Translations under genes and position numbers: made by a program
Notes under the pieces: generated by a model
The model's database searches: none
The model's input: the letters and a program-made list of their open reading frames with translations, nothing else
Told to the model about the DNA's origin: nothing
Source of the DNA: Symbiodinium microadriaticum
Taxonomy: Eukaryota; Sar; Dinophyceae; Suessiales; Symbiodiniaceae
Direction: 5' to 3'
Length of the DNA: 64,000 nucleotides
Assembly: GCA_001939145.1 (NCBI GenBank)
Contig: LSRX01001368.1
Location: 85,126 to 149,125, forward strand
Shown here: one piece after another, positions 21,357-31,953 of the stretch
Position numbering within the stretch: position 1 is the first letter of the stretch
How the letters are laid out: each line of letters begins with the position of its first letter

Positions 21357-23889
21357 GCGGCCAATCTTGCTGCTGTCGCAGCTGGGTCTGCTGCTGGGAG
21401 AGCGGCTGCAGTACGTGGACTCGAGGAGACGAAAGTTGCTGTGGTGGCTGCAGAAGCCACGGCGTCTTGACAAGAAGGAGCCAGAAAGTTGCTAGAGTAG
21501 AGGCAGCAGGCTGCAGGCACGGTGTCTCGAGGCATGCAAATGACGCTTAGCTGTGGATGCCCGGAGTGAGGTGCAGGCGGCAAAAGAAGCAGGGCTTCCG
21601 GAAGAGCAGGCCAAGGAGATCGCGGCCACTACGGCAGCCACCGCTGTGGCGGAAGGCGCCGCGATCGCCAGTGTCAGAGAGATCAGCTGCTGGGCAGCAA
21701 GCAAACGGCTATCGCAGACTTATTATGTTTTGAAGAGATGCTGGCTACGCAGCTGGCCACTAGCAAACGGCGGGACTGTTCCGACCCATGCGAAACTTAG
21801 GTGAAGAGTTGGCTTTGGACAAGAGGACGGTATGGCCCACAATTGATCGCATGGAGACTCAAGATCAAGCTCCGCATTGCCCCTCCCATCTCAAGTGCCC
21901 TCTTTTGTCAGGACACGAGAATCTGCCAAGAGTCTGGACGACTTCAGCACTCCGACCTGATTGGAAGCAGCATTGGTTAATGAGTGTTGCAGTAGCAAGC
22001 TCGATGGATCGAATCGCCATGCCATGTTTGGACTGCATCGTTTCGCAGCTCACCCTATAACAGTCCGCTAGTCATATAAGCACGAACCTGTGGTTCAGAA
22101 ACCATGAGTCCTTTCGCGAACAAGCGACGATCGAGCCGCCACGATCGAAGCTTCCATTTCCGGGGCCAGACTTATTCGGGCTTCCTCGGGCCTCCTTCTT
22201 GGCGCATGTCCCTCCTAATTCACACAAGAAGTCTAGACTTTCAGCTTGCACAAAGGAACCGTCCGATGGCACGGCAGAGAGGGAGAGGGAAAGGAATCGG
22301 CGGTCAGAGTTTGAACCCTTGAATGAACGAACAACCGTAGTTGTCTCAAGCATCGCCCGCCGCTCTAGAACATGCGGAGCATCTTTACTTTCAGAGCTAC
22401 CCGCCCGTTTTGGGAGCAGCGGAGGGAGGGTGCGAGTCGAGTCGTAGCTTTCCAGGATTCTCTAATCACGAGACGGTGTTTTGGATGTGTTGGGATCCGG
22501 GATGGTCAGAGACGAACCACCCTACCTGCAGTGGCTGAGGCCGTCTGGATGCAAATGGCGATGGAAGACTCAGCGCTGATGAGCTGGCGAACTGGAAGCC
22601 CGTGGATGATTTCAGTATGCTCTGTGGCTGCCAATGCGTTCTTCTAAAAACCAAAGGCTCTGTACTTGACAAGCTTGCTCCCGCCACCGTCCTGCGCCCA
22701 TTTCGGCTTTCTTCAAGCTCGGAGGTCTCGCAACCCCGCCGTTCTAAGGGGCTTAATTAGCATTTTCCCGAGGTTTGCGATTGTGCGCATGTCGCCATAG
22801 CGCACACTGTTTTGCTGCGACTTAATTGCAGTTGTTCCTCAAGTAGTCGTGCTCCCGCCACATCCCGCGCACATTTGGGTTGGCACCGTGCGACGCGTGT
22901 TGTGCTGCGTGCAGTGTAGTGCGCGTTTTAGGCATCGTGCTTGGGTGCGTGAGGCTTGGGCTGTTAGGTGTTCCTTCGCTGTTTCAGGCCAATGTTGGCA
23001 CAGTGTGCTTGTAGTTGTTTTCTTTTCCATATTCATTTCGACTTGTGTTTACTTCGGAGGACTCGCTAGCTTTCCAACTTGTTCACATGTCGCTGCTAGG
23101 CTAGAGCGGAATGGAGACGGCAAGATCTCCATGAAGGAGTTTCAGAAGTGGAACCCCGAGTTCGCGGATGTCGTGGCATCGAAGCAGGTATCTGTCCTCA
23201 GCCCCTTGGAGGCATAATGCGATGGTCTTTAGCAGTGGGCTGTTGAAACAGCAATCCAGAAACACCTGGAGTCCTGGAGCCTCTTCGTGCAAATGGCAGC
23301 GCCGTGAAAGCGATCGCTCCCAGGTCTGTCCCGTACGAGCAACACACTCGACAAGTTTGATGCGCCTGGAACTCGGGGCTGTGATGGCCGGTGCCAGGTT
23401 TGGCGGTTGGAGATAAGGCTCCAGGACGCATGTTTGGGGCGCATATCATGAACTAAGGATGGACCTCAACCACGACGGCAAGATCAGCTTGAAACTTACG
23501 CAGAAGCCAAAGCGGAAAACACCTACTGTAGCTCCCGCACATTCCCACATTGACATGATGCACTCGCTCCATTCACCAGTGGCCAAGCAATCTTGGCAAT
23601 GCTTTGTTTGTCCCTGATGCAGGTCCAGACGAGCTAAACAACTGGAAGCGGCATGACACCTTCAGTCTGCTCGATGTGTTACTTGTATGCAGTGATGTCT
23701 TGGACACTTTGCCTCCAAACCCAGTTTGTCCCAAGGAACCACGACGGACGAGTTTCTCCAGAGGAGCTGAGCAAGTGGCACCGGGACATTACAATCCAAG
23801 GCGCGCTTCTTGAAAAAACGGCAGCTGTTGTCTTGGATATACTTGCCATGTTGAAGGCGAGCAAGTGGCGGAAGGCATGCAGCAAATAG
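21357..23889 (+). CDS. Intron-split Ala-rich / EF-hand protein, paralogous in type to its upstream neighbour
   Basis: Two Ala-rich exons (about 21357-21465 and 21551-21670; A-A-V-A-A-G-S-A-A-G-R-A-A-A-V, then V-Q-A-A-K-E-A-G-L-P-E-E) precede four EF-hands on five exons: 22540-22618, 23100-23183, 23458-23486, 23623-23677 and 23736-23889. The loops are D-A-N-G-D-G-R-L-S-A-D-E, E-R-N-G-D-G-K-I-S-M-K-E, D-L-N-H-D-G-K-I-S-P-D-E and D-V-N-H-D-G-R-V-S-P-E-E; the last two are each completed only by splicing. The four EF introns join in phase; three begin GC and the last (58 bp) GT. Each hand is followed by a conserved N-W-K / K-W motif. The frame ends with TAG at 23889. The link between the Ala-rich exons and the EF exons, and the start, are not resolved; they could be two genes. 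The Ala-rich unit matches that of the 1064-aa neighbour, but here it lies before the EF-hands instead of after. Confidence 0.68.
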
Positions 23890-24479
23890 AGGCCATGCAG
23901 CAGCCCCAGCCCATAAGCAGAGGCCTGCTGAATGCCATTGACGCCATCATTCGAGCTCCAAGGCTCGCGAAGCCGCTGCAGTCTATGGTTTGAGCCATAC
24001 CTGGATAATGATCATGAGCCCATGATTGACTGATCATGTGGTCATCCAAAAAAACAGTCCTCCGTTTTTTGCACAGGTTTGAGCGTTGGGCGAGCTTGGT
24101 TGTAGATTGCCGGTCGATGCGATTAAGAATCATGTCAGATTGTGTTCCCTGCGTGGCACGCCTGTCCTAGCAGCTAAGCAGTGCAGGAAGCGAAAACATC
24201 CACGTAGATTCTTTTCAACTCAAGCCAAGCTGCAGCCTATTTTTCAATAAGACTGAGCTAGTGATATAGGTCTGCTACACGGAATGGATGCTCAATTATT
24301 TCTGGATATCTTTAGATGGGTATCCTAAAGAATCACACTGCACCTGTACGAGAAATCGAAACGAAACTTGAAGATACTTCACTATTTCTTGCTGTGCGGC
24401 GACAGAATGCCCTAGAGAAATTCCAAGATTTGATCTTGAATTCTCATTATAGATGACATATCGAAAATGGCCAAGGGCT

Positions 24480-26960
24480 TCAAAATCCCACGAGACACAA
24501 AAACAAAAATTTCAAATATAATTAATAAATAGATATATGAACTATGAGGTAAATTACATATATTGAATTTTGAATGTCGTGATTCTAAATATCGAATATA
24601 ATTTGATTATGATAATTTATATATTTATGTATACGAAGCTAAAATAAGAATTAACATATATTCTGCTTAATTATTGGGATTATATTGATATTTGAATAAT
24701 GATTTTAATTTTCTTGATATCTTACGAAATTCTCATATATTTTATTAGAAGTAATGTCGATTAGCTATATTTGGAATTATTTTATAAAATATTGCTCGTT
24801 TTTCTTTCTTATATAAAGCGTATTATGGCCTATTAATTTTATTGATGAAAATAAGGATATATGTCTTATTGGTATATTTTGAGGTTTCTTTTAATAATTC
24901 GGATATTTATTCTATAAATAGATAGATATAATTACCCTTTATTCGATTTACGACATATTATATGGACAAATAAAATAAGAAGAAAGAATAATAAAATAAA
25001 ATTTTAGATAAGAAGAAGATTGGTTTTTCTATAAATAGAATATATGATAATAATATGATTTTATTCGTAAGATTCTTTAGAGATTTATGATATTGGTATC
25101 GGACTAGGGTTCTATAATATAATAGATATGATATAAAATGAATTTGATATTTATTTGAATTTGAAGCAAATATTCTGAATGAATAAATAAGAAAATTAAT
25201 TATATATAGAAAGCATCTTATCGGAACCGCCTCCAAGAATCTTTAGAGTTTTAATATTAAGAAAAATTCCTTTCAAAGCTATTACTACGAGATTTCTTAA
25301 ATCTATCAAAACCTCTTAGATTTTCGTATCCGGACATAAATTTTTATATAATAATTTTCTTAAAATTTATTGAATAAATGAGATAATTATATAAGAGAAG
25401 CTAAATTATAAAAGAAATATCGAATAATGAATATAACGGATATATTATTATGAGCTTAAAATTTATTCCGCATTATATTTCAAAACAAAATATATCAATC
25501 AATATATGTATATATGAAAAAATTAAAAAGAAATATTATAGAACAAGAAAGAATTCTTAATATAGAAAAAGAAAAAATCTTCATTTTAATATATATTGAA
25601 GGATCATTTATGATGATGAAATCATTATATATAGAATCTACATATAATATATATATCTTAATTAACGACATTTTTTTCGAAAATATATGATTCAATATAT
25701 ATTTTTTCGTAGAATATATATATACCTTTCATTTTATTCTCATCTCATAGAAAGATAATTTATCAAGAAAAAAATTCTTTCCAACCAAATCTATTTATCA
25801 AATTCAATTCTTAATATCGAATTTATAGCTATATTTAATTTATAAGATTCTTTTTATATTTAAAAATCTATATTCATATATATCTTGTATATATCTAAGA
25901 TTCTCATAGAATTAGTTCAAATTCGAAAAATACGAGATCTTAGATTTCGGAATGAAAATATGAATAATATAAATTTTGTATTCATCTTCTATTTCGAAAA
26001 ATCTCTATAATATATAATAAGGTTTTCAATAATAATCGAATTAAATTCATACAAAATAATAAGATATCATAAAACTAGCAAGTCTCTTAAATAAAAAAAT
26101 ATTTATTGAAAATTTTATTTCTTTCGAATCTCAAAATTTGACTAAAATCAATTGTATTTTCAATAATAATATTATATAATAGAAAATTCTTCGATTTAAG
26201 AAATAATTATTTAGAAAATCTATTTCTATCAATATTTAGTATATATAAATCAATATATATTTCTTATATATGAATTATTCAATATTTTTTATTTTCACTT
26301 ATTCTTTCTACCAATATATATATATTATATGATTTATATTTATATTCTCCTCTATCATAAATAATTTTAATAATCAAAATTTTATCTCTTTCTAATATGA
26401 AATTCAAATACTAATTCGACATTCATTAATATCTTTCTTCTTCTATTTTAATTTGAAAAAATAAATGAAAATCAAATAATCTTTTATCATCAATTATTTA
26501 ATTCCATATATATATATATATCAATAATCAAATTTTTTTATAATATTTCAATATATTCAAATATAATCGTAAACGAAGAACCAATTCAATCATCTAATTC
26601 TTAATTTAAAGAATACAATAACCTAAAACCATATCCAAATGCCACAAGATACAATCAATTCATAATCGCACAAACCTCCGACTCGATTCGTCCGATATTC
26701 TATTTATCTAAATCATAGAAAGTCCATCATGAATCAACCTTCTAAAGCAAATTATCTAATTATCTTTTTTTCATAGAAACTAAATCGAATAATATCTCTT
26801 TTTAAATAAATATCATATAAACGGCTCTCTCCAAATCCTGAATTTCTATCATCCTTTTGCCTCCCGCCTGGCCTTCCTATCATCCTTTAGTCATATATTT
26901 CCTATATCAAGTCATCAAGAATCAATATTCAATCTGATTCCATGATCTGAATACGAAATA
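24480..26960. other. A+T-rich island at a convergent strand switch
   Basis: About 2.5 kb with visibly more than 80% A+T interrupts DNA of about 50% G+C. The edges are graded: 24180-24480 and 26580-26960 are intermediate. TATATA and GAATTC/TTCGAA-like words are frequent. I find no gene: the longest frames (92 and 66 codons on the minus strand) are Ile/Tyr/Phe/Lys-rich, as expected by chance. Rightward genes end before it and leftward genes end after it. G exceeds C in the left half and C exceeds G in the right half. Confidence 0.85.
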
Positions 26961-27223
26961 ATACGAATAAATCCAGGTTTGATTGGAAATTCAAGCCCAA
27001 GAAAGGCCCTTAGTCAGCATAAACCGAAGCGCATCCCTGTTCTTGAACTTGTTGAAGAATATCGTGTACCGGCAAGAAGGTACAAAACAAAGTCTATCTT
27101 GGTGCCAGCACAACAAATGCTGCTTTGAGGGAATGTGGCAAGCCCACAAGTCTCTTCGTTGCTTGTTCCGCGGAACCTGTCAGGATTAGTCAGATTCAAG
27201 ACGGATGTCCAATTCTGTGCGAG

Positions 27224-27979
27224 CTACAGTGAGACCTCCTTCGCCTGGTCTTTAGCAACCATGGCATAAAGCGTTGCAGCACCAAATGGCTTTGCCAAGT
27301 TGGCGGCCGTTGGATCTTTAGACAGGAGCTGACAAGCTTCTTTCGCTGTGACAGACACACCAAGATCTCCCAGGAAGTGGGCGAAGTGTTTAGGATAAAC
27401 GCACTTGGAATGTGGATCCACCGCATTTGAGTAGTGCGCCATTTTGCGGTAGGCATGATACAGATTCGAACTGCCTTGCCTGCTGTATTTCTCCTTGAGC
27501 ATGCTGCGAATGTGTTCCACACGCTCCTTCTCTGTGAGAGTTGACGAGCTGTGGGCAAGGTGAGCATAGGTTCCACATGCGCGCCATTTTGTGTCAAAGC
27601 GCTCGGCCGATTGCCTTCTGCAAATAGACTTGGCTGACTCCACTCGTGCCTTGCCGAGCATAGCGGGATGCATCGTCCTGCCTGCCGCGGCCGTCGGTTG
27701 CATAGAAACGCGTAGATGGCCACCTCTGCTGGGGAACTTGGTCTTGTCCAGGGCTTCTGAGCCTAGGGCGGAAGTGCTCGACGATCTTTGCACTTCGAGG
27801 TTGAGCTTCCGGGTGGTCTTCTGCAAGTTCTTGGTGGCAAGACCATCAAGCGGCTCATATGTGACAGTTTTGCTGGTGAGCACGGGAGCTGAGTGTGGTC
27901 TGACCAGCCGGCGGCAGTTTTGGGGGACCCAGAGCTGCTCATGTGCTCTGGCTGCTCTGGCTGAAGGCCGTACGGGCAT
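27224..27979 (-). CDS. Hypothetical protein with EF-hand-like C-terminal region, about 252 aa
   Basis: The leftward frame starts at ATG 27979 (M-P-V-R-P-S-A-R) and ends with TAG at 27224. The frame is open upstream only to an AG near 28036, so an upstream exon is possible. Residues 1-125 are basic, Ser/Thr-rich and probably disordered. About 150-250 is helical: R-V-E-H-I-R-S-M-L-K-E-K-Y, then Y-H-A-Y-R-K-M-A-H-Y, D-P-H-S-K-C-V-Y-P-K-H-F and a final Ala-rich helix. The D-x-x-S-x-x-x-x-x-x-x-F pattern resembles a degenerate EF-hand lacking most calcium ligands. No other family is recognised. It is the first leftward gene beyond the A+T-rich island. Confidence 0.65.
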   Translation of the reverse strand: MPVRPSARAARAHEQLWVPQNCRRLVRPHSAPVLTSKTVTYEPLDGLATKNLQKTTRKLNLEVQRSSSTSALGSEALDKTKFPSRGGHLRVSMQPTAAAGRTMHPAMLGKARVESAKSICRRQSAERFDTKWRACGTYAHLAHSSSTLTEKERVEHIRSMLKEKYSRQGSSNLYHAYRKMAHYSNAVDPHSKCVYPKHFAHFLGDLGVSVTAKEACQLLSKDPTAANLAKPFGAATLYAMVAKDQAKEVSL

Positions 27980-28489
27980 GCTGCCCTTTACGGAAGTGCC
28001 GCACTGCAAGGTCTCGATGGGCGACGGGCCAACATTCCTCAATAATGCAACCCCGGCAACTCAGACTCAGACCCCTGCTCGAGCCGATGCTATGACTCTA
28101 AGAGCCTGCTTGTGGCAGCTGTGGCGAGCAATGCAACGTACAGCATAGCAGGAACAGCAAGAACATGTTTTCGATGCTCTGCTGACTGCAACGAGTCCTT
28201 GCAGACCCTCTCCTGTTGCATGAAGGCACAGGAGTCCCTGCTCATCCTGGACTGGTTACACCGGGGCGTTCGGTTGCGAGATGCGGGGAGGAAAGCGGAG
28301 AGCTCGAAGAGCTTCCGAGCTTCCGGCTTTCAGAGCTCAATCCGTCTAGTTTTGACAAGAAAGCGGCCGAGAGGACCCGTCCGGCAATCACCGGGCGGAG
28401 CCAGCGCACTGCCTTGAGGACCTTGCCTCAGCTAGCAGGCGCGGGAGTGGACGCTTGCAGTGAAACATGTTACAAAACAGTCCCAAGTC

Positions 28490-29557
28490 CTAGGTTAACC
28501 ACCGCAGAGCCTTCATGCAGGCACGAATCTGCAAGACTTCCTTCAACCGGGTAGACACAGACCGTCGGTCCAGCGCGGGCCAAGGGCCTGGTATGGCTTC
28601 GTCCAGAAGGGCGAGCAGCCCATCTGCCAGGATCTCCACGTGCTTCATCAAGTCTATTCCGTCATAGCTTGTGAGCTGCAGACCCTGCCATAGCCTCTTA
28701 GTGAGGTCAGTGTCCTTTCCTAGCACTGATAGTAGCTCGCCATGGACGTCAAGTCTTCGGCTAGAAGCCGCCACATCCAGTAACACGCTAGCTGCACTGA
28801 TGCGAGCGGCCATAATAGCCCAGTGGCTGGAAGGGCCCTGACCACAACTGCTGGTTTGGTGGGCGATGCCCCGGGGCAATCGCAGCAAGGATCCCGTGTG
28901 GAGCTCCAGGCTTCTGGAAGAAAAGCCCAAGCTGTCATTGAGGCAGCGGGAGCTGGAGTTTCCAAGCCCCAGCTCTCCCGGATGCTTCACCAAATGGCTC
29001 TCCTTGAGGGATGGCCCGTGCCAGTGTTTCCAAACGCGGCATCCCTGGATCTGCAAAATGAAAATGTCATGAGCATCTGCATGCACGCATATGGGCTCTC
29101 CCTGAGTGGGATGGGCGTATGAGCTGACGGACACAGAAGATAGCCCAGTTTGGTTGGCAATGATGGCTGCTACTTCAGCTGCAGCAGGCAGAAACAGCTC
29201 TAGACCCGAGAGGATCTGTGTGTAGCCGGCTCTGAAGCTCTCAGTCCCCGGGTGAGAGCTGTTCCAGCCCTGCACAGCCGTCCCAGAGAATTTCCTTCCG
29301 TCTGTTCGCTCCGCCCCTGCCAGGTGTTTCCGCAACTCAGTCTCGGTTGTCTGCAACATCGCCTGAGCCAGCACAGGAATAAGGGTTCTGACAAGCCACA
29401 CGACGAGGGACAAACTGACCTTCAATTTTGGCCGACATGCCTTCGTTGCAGGCAAGAGCTTGCTAGCCAGCTTCTTGCGGGCAGGGGTTGCCGGTAGCAG
29501 CCGCGGGGATTGCCAAGACAGAAGGTCCAGCTGGTCCACCTCTTTGCTCGTGAGGAC
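28490..29557 (-). CDS. JmjC/cupin-type oxygenase, NO66/MINA-like (3' exon, 5' incomplete)
   Basis: A long exon starts after an acceptor (GGTAG at 29558-29562) and ends with TAA at 28490. Counting from the codon at 29539, H153-A-D155 in P-I-C-V-H-A-D-A-H-D-I-F-I-L-Q-I-Q-G and H227 in L-L-R-L-P-R-G-I-A-H-Q fit the HxD...H iron-binding triad and the downstream Phe-x-Leu-Gln-x-x-Gly strand of the ribosomal-oxygenase (NO66/MINA) JmjC branch, which hydroxylates histidines in ribosomal proteins using 2-oxoglutarate. The C-terminal part is helical, as in that family (dimerisation and winged-helix regions). A hydrophobic stretch at about 41-62 precedes the domain. Upstream exons beyond 29560 could not be fixed. 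Family placement is firm for JmjC/cupin; the substrate is inference. Confidence 0.78.
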   Translation of the reverse strand, partial: VLTSKEVDQLDLLSWQSPRLLPATPARKKLASKLLPATKACRPKLKVSLSLVVWLVRTLIPVLAQAMLQTTETELRKHLAGAERTDGRKFSGTAVQGWNSSHPGTESFRAGYTQILSGLELFLPAAAEVAAIIANQTGLSSVSVSSYAHPTQGEPICVHADAHDIFILQIQGCRVWKHWHGPSLKESHLVKHPGELGLGNSSSRCLNDSLGFSSRSLELHTGSLLRLPRGIAHQTSSCGQGPSSHWAIMAARISAASVLLDVAASSRRLDVHGELLSVLGKDTDLTKRLWQGLQLTSYDGIDLMKHVEILADGLLALLDEAIPGPWPALDRRSVSTRLKEVLQIRACMKALRWLT

Positions 29558-30697
29558 CTACCAGGCAAGTGATCGGGAGAAAAAAGAAGAAGTGGCTCCA
29601 CTCATACATTCGGCCCGAAAGCCACAAGGATGAAAAGATAATGAAGCTTGGGCTCTTCGAAACAGGACATCGAAATTTCCAAATGACATACATGCATGCA
29701 CCGCCATGAGTCATTGCCTGTGGGAGATGTGCTGGGCCCCCATCTGGTACTTTACTTCCGATAAACTCGCTCATCGGGTCCACGGGTCTTCGGGGGTCTT
29801 CGGGACAGAGAGCCTTTCCCTTCCCTGCACACCGAACCGGCAGATCCCTGGCCCTGGTTCTTTGCTGCCGACAGAACAGCAAGTCTGCACAGTGGTGCAT
29901 AGGGCCACCCTGCTAGAGCGCCTTGCAAACCCGTGCGGTGAGTCCAACTAGCTTCGCTCGAGTGCTAATTGAAAACGTCTCCAACGGGGATTTCCAGCAA
30001 CAAGAACACCATGAAAGGTGAAGTGATGAGAAGACGGAGGTACTGGTAGTTGAACACAGACAGGCTCTGTCCTTGAGGCACGGCTGGCGGATGCCTCCTA
30101 CTGCACAAGCACAAATACGACGGTTCGACAGCAGCTCACCGTTCGGTGGGTTCTGTGTGGTTCTCCTATGGTCAGAGCATCACAAGGATCAATTTAGACT
30201 TTGCACCGGCATCCACGACTTCTACTTTCTATAATGTTTTTCTATTTAGCGTCTTTAGAGGTTCCCGGGCGCTGGCTTGTCCGTATGGGCAAGACTGGCG
30301 TCGAGACATGTTCGTCATATGCCGGGCGCATCGAAGTTTTGACGCTGCTTGACAAATCGCCGGTTGGTTCCTCCTTGGAAAGATTGATCGCGGCACGCCT
30401 CGCTGCCTTCTGAAAAGACCCATGGCAACGCCGCACATCCTGCCAATAAAACATCAGTCTCTGAGGCACTGGCGCTCGCATCGGCTGGGACTGAGCAAAC
30501 ATCCAGTCTGGCCACGGTGAGGATGCCGAGACAACTTTGCAGCAACCATCGCTCCAACATCACATTACTGCAAATGCCGCGGCTGGCCACTGTGGGTGCA
30601 CTCCAGCTTGTTGTGTCCCATGGCTCTTTGAGTGGACTAAACTCATCGCAGGAATCGCCAGTGAACTCCTCATGAGGCTAAGCCAGCTACGTAACAG

Positions 30698-30872
30698 ATT
30701 ATCAATGACCGTGGCATCTCTGGGCTGCGTGACAGCGCCAAGACGACCCTGCACCTTCCAGGCATCATGTTTGACTTTGCCACTGAGGGTGCCTTCGCTT
30801 TTGCAAAAGACCCTAGTGCATCAAGCGATGCTTCGGCTCGCACCATGCCCTACTATGTACAATCTCGTGACG
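30698..30872 (+). CDS. Candidate exon against the local gene direction, unrecognised
   Basis: Following the acceptor CGTAACAG, a rightward frame has strong protein character: I-I-N-D-R-G-I-S-G-L-R-D-S-A-K, then L-P-G-I-M-F-D-F-A-T-E-G-A-F-A-F-A-K-D-P-S. It fades near 30870, where GTTCGT could be a donor. I do not recognise the family and could not join other exons. Confidence 0.35.
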
Positions 30873-31204
30873 TTCGTCGCGAAAGTCAGCCAGCCCGCCG
30901 TCGAATTTGCCTCGTGCGGCCCCCTCGAGAAACTTGTTTCATCTCTGCGAAATCGAGGAAGACTTCAACTCCGCCGGATGTGACAGAGACGTTCCTGGCC
31001 CCTCCTGTGAGCAATCAAGTTCAATTTTGAGAACTCGAGATACGCTCGCACACTGTATGTCCTCGTAGAAAACCTTGGTACATGGTTTCCACGTTTCGCT
31101 GACACGGATCATCAAAGCTCTGGAATCCATGGCTCACCTGAGATGATTCATTTACGATGGTCGGGAACAAGCATGTTATGCAGCATGTTGAAAGAAGTAT
31201 CATC

Positions 31205-31922
31205 TCAGGTTGGTGCTGAGAACTCCCACACAACGGTGTCGGATGGGGTGCCGCATGGGTAGCCGCCGCTCGATCGGTGTGGCTCAAAGCGGATCTGCAC
31301 GTGCAGCTCGCCAGTTGTAGTCTCCTTGCGCTGGGCAATTCGCGAGGAGGGAGGTGTACCGATACCATGAACTCACATTCAAAACCAACGTGCTGTCCTC
31401 CAGCTTCTGCTTTATGTCAACTTCGCCGCCTTCCCTCAACAAGCGATGGAAGGGGCACCGGAGCAAACCCAAACTGTCGTCGCTGCCCTGCGCCGCACGT
31501 ATGTGATCCTCATCCCAGACCTGGCATGTTGGAAGGCATGGTGCGACCAACGAGGCAGGCATGATTAACAAATGGTAGGAGCATGCGGGCATGCAATTAT
31601 ACCATGTCGTTTTTTTCTGCGACGACTCGAACCGACTCGAACACCGACATTGCTGGAAGCCTTCAACCTCGAAGACGCTTTGACTACTGTGTTGCTTGCA
31701 CTCCACTCCACCGGAGCTCTTGCATGTTGGGTGTTCAAGCATGTGTATCTGAGGAACTAGGAGCTGGCACACAGTGCGATTCAAGCCGTCTTGGAGCCGA
31801 ACAGACCGTAGAATCTCTGATTCACTCAACTAGTGCAACGGTTACGGGTATGCTGATGATATTAATATTGATGCCGCTGACGGTGTGTCTACTTGGCTCG
31901 CTTCGTTTACACTGCCGCTCTC

Positions 31923-31953
<31 letters not shown>

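Noticed and set aside
24958-25695. Minus-strand frames of 92 and 66 codons in the A+T-rich island
   Set aside because: Ile/Tyr/Phe/Lys-rich sequence is expected by chance at this composition. No start context, motif or organelle gene could be recognised, so I do not call the island organelle DNA.
24480-26960. Island as a foreign insertion or assembly chimera
   Set aside because: The edges are graded and its position fits the strand switch, so I prefer a native boundary. Only spanning long reads can settle it.
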